DNA from: Azolla pinnata
Taxonomy: Eukaryota > Streptophyta > Polypodiopsida > Salviniales > Salviniaceae
Assembly (NCBI GenBank): GCA_037176905.1
Contig: JBBBWG010000826.1
Coordinates: 1 to 36,874 of the forward strand
Direction: 5' to 3'
DNA: 36,874 nt
A model generated the notes under the pieces. The model was not told the origin of the DNA and did no database searches. It saw nothing but the letters and a program-made list of their open reading frames with translations. A program made the translations under genes and the position numbers. Positions 30,257-36,874 of the stretch are shown in pieces; the first letter of the stretch is position 1; the number at the start of each line of letters is the position of its first letter.

Positions 30257-31003
30257 ATAGTTACAAATGGCCGTAACTCAGTCGAATCTGCACCAAATCA
30301 CATGTACTTGATGCCCACAACAAGTTGGATACAACAAGAAGGATGTAACGGTAGATGATGACTTGTAGCGGACGAAACCACACTCTTATACAAAATGTTG
30401 GCTGAGATCATCAAGCGGAATAGACCTATAGCAGTCTTGATGTATGCTAAGGGTGAGAAGTGTGTGTTTGCGAGGATAGTGAGAAGCAAGAAGGAGGTTA
30501 GATCTAAAGGAGAATGCATTAGATCTAAACCATCACGTTGAGCAGGTATGAAGAAGACGAAGAGAGTAGAGAGAGAGCAAGAAGCACAAAATATATTTTT
30601 ATTAATAATGGAGCGACCAACCTTGAACGACCATATAAGTTTAGTATTTATACCCCCAAGCTAGGGCTTAAGCCTTTTTGACTTATTATAAATATAGCCC
30701 ATCCATATTAGACAGTGTCAACACGGCCATTAGATGCTCATATTCAATAGCGAGAGATATGGGGACTGGGTTTTTGGAAGCTAGATGAGGCTAACTGTGA
30801 GGTAGTGCAGTAAAACCTAACGGTGGATTTTGTACAGATCGCACAAAAGCACTATGAGGAAGTTAAAGAATTGTTGGGCCAACATGAAAACATTGTTCGT
30901 AGCCTTCAAGGGGATATACAAGCCATAGCGGAAACACTCATATCAACCATTCCGCCGGAAACTGCTGGAGAGGATGAGCGGGAGGCCGTTTATTTCGGGG
31001 AAG
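30257..31003. repeat. Tandem duplication, copy 1 (copia B leader end, LTR and flank)
   Basis: Contains the leader end (30257-30395), the LTR (30396 to about 30750) and a flank (30751-31003). The same order is found about 747 bp further on in copy 2 (31004-31745). The primer site in this copy is degraded (CACTCTTATACAAAA before TGTTG). The flank has an open plus-strand frame (30823-31098) with EVKELLGQHENIVRSLQGD. Confidence 0.85.
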
Positions 31004-31745
31004 AGAGTTACAGTAAATGGATGTATCCTAGTCGAATCTGCTCCAAATCACATTTATTTAATGCCCACAACAAGTTGGATTTAGTAGGAAGGATGTAGTG
31101 GTAGATGACTTGCAACGCACGAAACCGTGCTCTGATACCAAATGTTGGCTGCAATCATAAAGCAGAATAGAGCTACAACAGTCTTGATGTATGCTAAGGG
31201 TGAGAAGTGTGTGTTTGTGAGGATAGTGAGCATAAAAAAGGAGGTTAGATCTAAAGGAGAATGCTTCAAATTTGAACTGTCACATTGAGCGAGTATGAAG
31301 AAGACAAAGAGAGTAAAGAGAGAGCAAGAGGCACAAAGTATATTTTATTAATAATGGGGCAACCAACCTTGAAAGATAATATACGCTTACTATTTATACC
31401 CCAAGCTAATGATGAAGCCTTTTTGACTTATTATAAGTATGGCCCGTCTATATTAAACAATGTGAACACGACCATTAGAGCATGTATTCGACATCGAGAA
31501 CTACGAGGACTAGGCTTTTTGGAAGTTAGACAAGGATAACGTGAGATAGTGTAGTAAAACCTAATGTTGGATTTTATACGGATCGGACCATGGCACTAGG
31601 ATGAAGTTAAAGAATTGTTAGGTCAGCATGAAGACATTGTTCGTAGCTTCAAGGGGATGTACAAGTTGTATCGAGACTACTCGTATCAACCGTTTTGATG
31701 GAAGTTGCTGAAGAGGACGAACGTAAGGCTATTGAACCCTCAATT
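31004..31745. repeat. Tandem duplication, copy 2
   Basis: Leader end (31004-31142, with intact primer site GCTCTGATACCA before 31143), LTR (31143 to about 31496, starting TGTTG) and flank (to about 31745). The flank reads EVKELLGQHEDIVRSF in the same strand as copy 1, followed by EEDERKAIEPSILGALNED and a stop. Because the flank as well as the LTR is repeated, this is a segmental tandem duplication and not two separate insertions. Confidence 0.85.
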
Positions 31746-31868
31746 TTGGGCGCGCTGAATGAGGACTGAATGAGCAGCCTCATATAAATTTTGAATGAAA
31801 ATTTGTTATTATTTTTGAACAACTATGGTGTTCGACATGTAGGACACTATCCCATGGGCGTGCTATAA

Positions 31869-32287
31869 TGTTGTTCGTAATATCAAGACATTACGAAATA
31901 ATTGGTAATAGTATGATAACGGGAGCAAGTCGTAATAATACGGGTCAGGTGTACGACGTAGATCCGTAATGAAGAGCATTCTTACGGTTGCGTGAATCAG
32001 TCGGGACATTCGAAGAATGTAATAATGCACTATAAATAACCATAATGATTCGTGGGCAGAACGAAGAGGCACGAATATTCTATATAAAGCCGAGAAGGCT
32101 TATTGTGTAATGGTCAAGAAATAGTACGTTTGTAATAAGACTTTATCTTTCCACATAATTTATCTTAGAGTAATCTTGTGACTAGAAATTTGTACAATCT
32201 AGTACGAGTTGTGTGTATGAGTCGGACTACAAGGTTATACGACTGGTGTACGACCTATCTTCTATTCGACCTATAGTCTTAGTAACA
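31869..32287 (+). mobile_element. Possible solo LTR
   Basis: Starts TGTTG (31869) and ends AACA (32284-32287), 419 bp. It has a TATA box, TATATAAAGCC (32080-32090), about halfway, as expected of a plus-strand LTR. Neighbouring 5-mers are TATAA and TATGT, a poor target duplication. No primer site or polypurine tract is next to it. It does not match the LTRs of elements A, B or C. Confidence 0.45.
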
Positions 32288-32289
32288 TA

Positions 32290-33170
32290 TGTATACACAC
32301 ATGTAGAGTTACAAACATATATATATATATATATATGCATCATATATGCATATTCATCTATATATATGCATATTCATATTTATCTATATTAGAATGTATT
32401 TATATTCATTTGTATATGCATTAATATATGTATTTGTATGTATGTCGTATTCATCTACATATGCAAGCATGCATGCAATATAGAATATGCATGCCTATGC
32501 ACACACACATGCATATAAAATTTATATATGTATATTATGTATATATGTTTATTCATTTGTACTTGTATACATACATTTATGTTTATCTATATATGCATAC
32601 ATACATGCATATTCATCTATACATACATGTATACATGCATATTTATTTACATATGCATACATACATGCATATTAATCTAAATATACATGCATACACACAT
32701 ATTAATGTGTATATATATGTGTATGATACATATTTACATGTATATGTACAGTAGTTGCACTGTAGCTGCACATTAGCTATATAGTAGTTGCATAGTAGCT
32801 TTATGGTAGCTACATGTTCATCTATATATACATGCATATTTATGTGTATATGTACATGTATATGTATCCAAGCATGCATATAATTTGTATATACATACAT
32901 ATATGTATACATGCATATTCATGTGCATATGCAGTCTTAAATGCATATTCACCTATATATGCATGCATATGTCATGCGTATTTACATGTATATGCGTGCA
33001 TGAAAACATACATACATATTCATATGTATACGCATGCAAACATGCATATTAATTTGCATATGCATACATAGATACATATTATTCTAAATATATATGTATG
33101 ATACATATTCACATGTATATACATAGTAGTTGCATTGTAGCTGCATATTAGCTTCATACTTGTTGCACAT
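32290..33170. repeat. AT-rich ATGCAT/CATATTCAT tandem repeat block
   Basis: Dense, degenerate repeats of ATGCATATTCATCTATATAT and CATGCATACATA. A longer unit is visible: GTAGTTGCA(C/T)TGTAGCTGCA with ATTAGCT after it occurs at about 32751 and 33127, 376 bp apart. Open frames rich in Tyr, Ile, Met and His are by-products. The same motif in opposite orientation (GAATATGCATG) is found in the CACTA element at 36100-36780. Confidence 0.75.
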
Positions 33171-33595
33171 TTGTTTGCCCACTCAAAAGCGAAATCCATG
33201 ACTCTCTCCAAAGCTTCATATGCTCTCTTTCTCTAATGTCACTCTAATCATTATCAAATCATGCATATTCTTTGAAATATATGTTGAAGTAGAAAAAGAA
33301 AAATTCCTTGCACTAGTGTCCTTTTAGACTATTCAGTAGCTTGGGTTGAAGTTAGAGATATTCTGAAATATTTATTTCAAAACCAATGATCATATATTGA
33401 GTTCTAATATCTCGTGCAGATATATTTGATATGTTTTCTCAATAGCCAATATGTTTTATCAATAGCCAATATGATCCAAATAATTAACATAAAGAATTAG
33501 AGAAGAAAACTAGTAAAAATAATATTTTAATACATCCCACCTATTTATTTGATGATCTGTTTAGTTAGGCTTGCAACTCTCTTCTCTTATAATTG
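33171..33595. other. Spacer without recognised features
   Basis: AT-rich, no gene seen. A 25-bp near-repeat (TCAATAGCCAATATG) occurs twice at about 33438 and 33459. Confidence 0.5.
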
Positions 33596-33834
33596 AAAAC
33601 GAGAGAAAGAGAGAAAAAAATCACAGAAAAGGAAAGGAGAGTGAAAAATAAATTACAAAAGAGGGAAGAAGGGTGGAAAAGATCACAAAAGAGAGGAGGG
33701 GACGATGTAGAAGAGCATACAAGAGGGAAGGAGGGTGAAAAAATCACGAAAGAGAGGAGAGGAAGGTGTGAACAATGTAAAAGAGTGTAGAGACAGAGAG
33801 AGAAGGAGAGTGAAGAGGAGAGGAAGGAGTGAAC
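33596..33834. repeat. Purine-rich minisatellite next to the copia C LTR
   Basis: About 240 bp, nearly all A and G on the plus strand. The ~60-bp unit is built of AAAGAGGGAAGAAGGGTG, AAAAGATCAC, AAAAGAGAGGAGGGGACGATGT and AAGAGCATAC; at least two full copies (33653-33712, 33718-33785) and partial ones are present. Confidence 0.75.
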
Positions 33835-34165
33835 TGTTGTAAAATGTATCGTCCGTAATTGATCAACACACCAGATTAGTACAAACTCCAGAGGCACACA
33901 CATAGATAGATATAGATGGAGAGTGATAGAAGAATTATATTTAATACTGATGATCTCTCACGAGTACAATATCTTAGTCACTCTCACTCTCTTTTAATTC
34001 TCTCTAACTCCTCTCTTAACTCCAGAAATAGGAGGGATGAGAACGTTCCTTTCTTGATAAGCTTCTAGAGGGTTCTCTTTAGATTTAGGTGCAGGTGAGT
34101 TATACGCCAGAAATAGAAGGCGCGTAGAAAGAGAGGAGTGGGACGACCCACTTAGTTTCATAATA
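33835..34165 (-). repeat. 3' LTR of copia C
   Basis: Its outer end reads TGTTGTAAAA (33835). Its inner end, TAATA (34161-34165), should be CAACA or similar and has apparently mutated. It follows directly on the polypurine tract (34166-34174). Length 331 bp. The CTCTC-rich middle and repeated CACTCTC motifs are on the plus strand. Confidence 0.7.
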
Positions 34166-34174
34166 CTCCCCCTT
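34166..34174 (-). other. Polypurine tract of copia C
   Basis: Reads AAGGGGGAG on the minus strand, directly before the LTR. This is the usual form in Tnt1-like elements, where it primes plus-strand DNA. A similar AGGGGGAG lies at 34406-34413, just after the RNase H end. Confidence 0.7.
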
Positions 34175-34399
34175 GAGCGAATACTGCATTATACATATGC
34201 CTCATTAAAACTCCTTCCAAAAACCCAATAGAAAAAAATGATAGGAGAAAGAGTACATAATATACGTTACTTATATTGTATTGTTTCCTCGTTAAAACCT
34301 AAATGTAAGAAACTTCAAGGAAAACTCACTAAGGAAAAAGAGTACAACTACGAGCTAATCTACAAGATAACTCTATCAATCTTTGAGGCAATGGCAAGG

Positions 34400-35810
34400 T
34401 AGCGCTCCCCCTGATTGGTGTACATCTCTCATACTTCTCATGCCAATACCTTGGACAAACATTTCAAAAATGCTAGTTGGCAAAGACTTAGTAAATAAAT
34501 CTACAAGATTTTCACTTGTTTTAGTAAGAGTTATTATAATTTGTCCTTTCTTTTGTAATTAATGCATATAGAAGAATTTAGGTGATATATGTTTCGTAAG
34601 ACTTGTTTTCATATATCTTATTTGTATTTGTGCAACACAAGCGGAATTATCTTCATCAATGATGGTTGATGTAGAAGTCATATTCAGTCCACATATATTT
34701 TGTACATTACACATTCTTAGTTGCTTCAAATAAAACTATAATCGTTGAGTGGTTAGTTGATGTTACCACCATCGTCTTCTTTGCTGATTTCCATGAGATG
34801 GTCGTACCACCACAAAGAAACATATACCCAATCTGTGACAATGCTTTGTAAGGGTCTAACAGATATCTAACATCTGCATATCCCACTATGGTTAGGTCTT
34901 GATTTTTCTTAAAGAATAAACCAAGATCTTGAGTACCACTAAATAACGAAAAATTTATTTAGCTCGAGTCAAATGACTTTATATTAACAACAAAAGCAAT
35001 ATTAGGTCTAGTACCATTCACAAGGTACATTAGTGCTCCTATGACGCTTAAATATGGACATTCAAGTCCTAATAATTTTTCATTATATTGGCGTGGTCTA
35101 AATGGATCATTCTCTACAACAAGAGATCTTACTACCATGGGAGTTCTAGTTGGATATGAATCTTTAATATTAAATTTCTCCAATATCTTCTTGATATATG
35201 TAGACTGGTGTAATAATATACTTTCAGGGGTATGTTTAAGCTGCAAGCCTATACAATATTTTGTCTTACCTAATTCTTTCATTTCGAACTCTGTCTTTAG
35301 GTAAGAACTAGCATCTTTTATGTCCTCAGTATTCTCGATTATATTCAGATCATCTACATATATAGAATTAATGCAGAAAAACCCCGTTCTGATTTTCTAA
35401 TGAATACACAAGGACAATCATCACTCTTCATGAATCTTTTTTATGTTAGGAATTCACTTGACCTGTTGTACCACATTCTACTAGATTGTTTTAACCCATA
35501 TAATGATATTTGCAATTTAACATTATATATGTTGCGTTTTGTTTCTTCTAGAACTTTAATTCCTTCTGTGAGTTTTATATAAATTTTAGAATCTAATGAT
35601 CCATATAAATATGCTTACCACATCCATCAACTGCATTTCTAAATTTAAGTTCACTACCATTGATATCAAATACCGGAACGTAATTCCATCTATTACAGGT
35701 GAATATGTTTCATCGAATTCAATGTCGGGTCTCTATGTAAACCCTTGTGTTACTACCCTCGCTTTATATCGAACCACCTAGTTGTTCTCATCTCGTTTCC
35801 AAAAAAATAC
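34400..35810 (-). pseudogene. copia C reverse transcriptase and RNase H, broken
   Basis: From 35810 on the minus strand: VFFWKRDENN, stop, VVRYKARVVTQGFT, stop, RPDIEFDETYSPVIDGITF. MQLMDVV follows, then decayed sequence to INSIYVDDLNIIENTED (about 35370-35320), which keeps the YVDD catalytic box. Then FEMKELGKTKYCIGLQLKHT (35285), TPMVVRSL, PYLSVIGALMYLVNGTRPNIAF (35060-34990), and RNase H with LVDLFTKSLPTSIFEM then GIGMR (34500-34430). At least six stops or frameshifts. Confidence 0.85.
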
Positions 35811-36010
35811 CACTACCAGGTATTGGGCTCTTTGCCGCGATCTAGCCGCGACTCGGCTATGTTTTTCAAAATTGCGTCAAATTTGACGCGAGTATTATTG
35901 CACATATTACCGCAATTATATTCGAAATTATATCCGCGTGTTTGCCGGCAGTATTTCCACGACAAGATTTGACGCACCCATCATCGCGACCTTGCTACAA
36001 CACTTCATCA

Positions 36011-36074
36011 CAGGGAAGATTTGAACTAGTGACCTCATTTCACACAATCAAGTCATCTAGCCAATTGGGCTAAT
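36011..36074 (-). repeat. tRNA-like (SINE-like) unit 1
   Basis: On the minus strand, A-box TTAGCCCAATTGG (36073-36061) and B-box-like AGTTCAAATCT (36027-36017), at tRNA-like spacing. No stable acceptor stem or CCA end, so it is not a functional tRNA gene. Confidence 0.55.
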
Positions 36075-36089
36075 AGAAACTTATATATT

Positions 36090-36790
36090 GTAATTAGTAA
36101 ATGCATCTTTATTATGATTATTTACAATGTTTGAAATCTATAAATCTATTCATATACAAATTAATATGCATGAATACATCTAAATATACATACAAATCGA
36201 CATATACATGTAGATATACATCAATATATGAATATTTATGTGTATGTATGTATGCATATAAAAGCGAATATGAATCAGACATGTGTATGCATATATAAGT
36301 GAATATGTATGTTTTGATAGATATATAAGTGAATTTGCATGTAAGGTTCAATAAAATGAATATGCATGTATGTTGCAACAAATAGTGCGGCTACATTGCC
36401 GCGAACTTCCGGCAACAACCATACTGAAACATTGTGTCTGAGACAAGATTTGAACCCATCACCTCATTTAAAACAATCAAGTGGTCTACCAAATCAATCT
36501 AACATACAATGATATAATATATTTATTAAATTTGATATACAATGATTAATATTCCATTATCTATCCATATATACACCAATATATCTGTATAAATCTAAAT
36601 ATACATGTATATATTAATATTTATGGGTATATATATATATATGTAATCATATACAAGCGAATATGAAGCAAACATGTACACTATAAGTGAATATGCATTG
36701 TTTCCATGGCTATACAGATGAATTTGCATGTAGACTTCAATATACAAGTGAATATGCTTGTATCTGCCCATTGTCATGACAACATACCTT
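36090..36790. repeat. Larger tandem repeat (~360-430 bp) inside the CACTA element
   Basis: Between the tRNA-like units lie two related AT-rich blocks (36090-36390 and 36510-36780) with shared landmarks in the same order: AATCTAAATATACATGTA-like, ATATATATGTATGC or similar, AAGCGAATATGAA, CAAACATGT/CAGACATGT, AAGTGAATATG and GATGAATTTGCATGTA. Each ends with a variant of TTGCAACAAATAG/ATGACAACATACC before the next tRNA-like unit. Confidence 0.7.
36430..36510 (-). repeat. tRNA-like (SINE-like) unit 2
   Basis: On the minus strand, A-box-like TTTGGTAGACCACTTG (about 36492-36477) and B-box-like GGGTTCAAATCT (36457-36446). It is 429 bp after unit 1 and closely related to it, with CAATCAAGT and GACCTCATTT/ACCTCATTTA shared. 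Confidence 0.55.
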
Positions 36791-36794
36791 CTTG

Positions 36795-36862
36795 CAGATA
36801 AAGTTTTGAACCCACAACCTCTTCATACAGATGTCAAACCTTTAACCAACATGATAACATAT
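36795..36862 (-). repeat. tRNA-like (SINE-like) unit 3
   Basis: On the minus strand, A-box-like GTTGGTTAAAGGTTTGAC (about 36851-36834) and B-box-like GGGTTCAAAACT (36813-36802), 356 bp after unit 2. More diverged than the first two. Confidence 0.5.
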
Positions 36863-36874
36863 TTCATATATATT

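Larger units (their letters stand above)
26165..30750 (-). mobile_element. Ty1/copia retrotransposon 'B', 3' end missing
   Basis: On the minus strand the order is LTR (30750-30396), degenerate primer site, leader, gag and protease (29692-28620), integrase (about 28600-27540), linker (27530-27158) and reverse transcriptase (about 27130-26165). It stops inside the RT/RNase H connection (YAPAIGSVMYAMVTTRLDI at about 26310-26250, then HNPNYPH at 26190). RNase H end, polypurine tract and 3' LTR are absent. Same family as element A. Confidence 0.88.
33835..35810 (-). mobile_element. Ty1/copia retrotransposon 'C' (Tnt1-94-like), 3' half, cut by CACTA insertion
   Basis: On the minus strand: RT from 35810, RT/RNase H connection, RNase H to about 34400, polypurine tract, 3' LTR (34165-33835). 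Its proteins (YKARVVTQGFT, ETYSPVIDGITFRYLIS, LTKTSENLVDLFTKSLP) are of the Tnt1/Pol-94-like type and different from A and B. Gag, protease, integrase and the 5' LTR are absent. The coding sequence runs up to the first base of the CACTA element at 35811, so the element was interrupted there. Confidence 0.85.
35811..36874 (+). mobile_element. Second CACTA element, 5' end; continues past the window
   Basis: Begins CACTACCAGGTATTGGGCTC at 35811, the start of a plant CACTA terminal repeat, followed by GC-rich subterminal motifs (TTTGCCGCGATC, TAGCCGCGAC, TTTGCCGGCAG, and ATTGCCGCGAAC at about 36396). The triplet before it is TAC (35808-35810), the likely target duplication. It sits inside the RT gene of copia C. 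The interior to the window end is AT-rich with three tRNA-like units. No transposase seen. Differs in terminal sequence from the CACTA at 1-759. Confidence 0.75.

Noticed and set aside
32428..33211. Tyr/Ile/His-rich open frames on both strands
   Set aside because: By-products of the ATGCAT/TATACA repeats; no start context, motif or family similarity.
33300..33330. TAGTG/CACTA palindrome as another CACTA end
   Set aside because: GCACTAGTGTCC is a short chance palindrome; no terminal-repeat sequence or subterminal motifs beside it.
36011..36862. Functional tRNA genes
   Set aside because: A- and B-box-like motifs are present but no cloverleaf with a paired acceptor stem; the repeated copies and setting inside CACTA sequence point to SINE-like repeats.

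Overview
The window is plant nuclear DNA, very probably from a flowering plant. It holds two multi-exon protein genes, both on the minus strand, whose GT-AG introns can be followed by reading-frame continuity. The rest is mostly decayed transposable elements: Ty1/copia and Ty3/gypsy retrotransposons with plant-type initiator-tRNA-Met primer sites, CACTA (En/Spm) DNA transposons and MITE-like inverted-repeat elements. The GC-rich, low-complexity first exons would fit a monocot, but that is only a guess.

Layout, left to right. 1-759: terminal part of a CACTA transposon with a 12-bp subterminal minisatellite. 760-1090: unassigned, with a TATA box. 1090-3348: truncated copia element 'A' (LTR, primer site, leader with a triplicated 92-bp repeat, broken gag-protease), minus strand. 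3472-4215: decayed gypsy reverse transcriptase. 4480-4860: LTR-like segment with a TATA box and clustered heat-shock-element motifs. 5541-7745: decayed gypsy pol. 7750-8600: copia RNase H remnant. 9204-9665: long-inverted-repeat MITE. 10391-16226: gene 1, a four-exon LESV (LIKE EARLY STARVATION) starch-binding plastid protein of 584 aa. 16230-19030: promoter-side microsatellite, a duplicated segment, a retrotransposon primer-site repeat broken by a 100-N assembly gap, and a diverged MITE copy. 19261-23998: gene 2, a five-exon, 958-aa Ser/Pro-rich protein resembling the plant BPP1-like family, with a MITE filling intron 4 and trinucleotide arrays in exon 3 and intron 1. 24190-24305: its likely promoter, with a TGGGCC (site II) motif and three evenly spaced telo-boxes. 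24306-26160: AT-rich, no gene seen. 26165-30750: copia element 'B', same family as A, minus strand, truncated in RT/RNase H. 30257-31745: tandem duplication of about 747 bp covering B's LTR, leader end and flank. 31869-32287: possible solo LTR. 32290-33170: AT-rich ATGCAT-type tandem repeat. 33596-33834: purine-strand minisatellite. 33835-35810: copia element 'C' (3' LTR, polypurine tract, RNase H, RT), cut off exactly where a second CACTA element begins at 35811. That CACTA element runs to the window end and carries three tRNA-like (SINE-like) units in a tandem repeat.

The two host genes are not obviously related in function. LESV acts on starch granules in plastids; gene 2 is probably cytoskeleton- or microtubule-associated. 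They are separate transcription units about 3 kb apart. All element coding sequences seen here are broken. I found no evidence of an undescribed multi-gene system. The most notable things are the nested CACTA-in-copia insertion, a splice acceptor lying at a MITE edge, the heat-shock motifs in an LTR, the tRNA-like units inside CACTA sequence, and the compound repeat that supplies many acceptor-like sites in intron 1 of gene 2.
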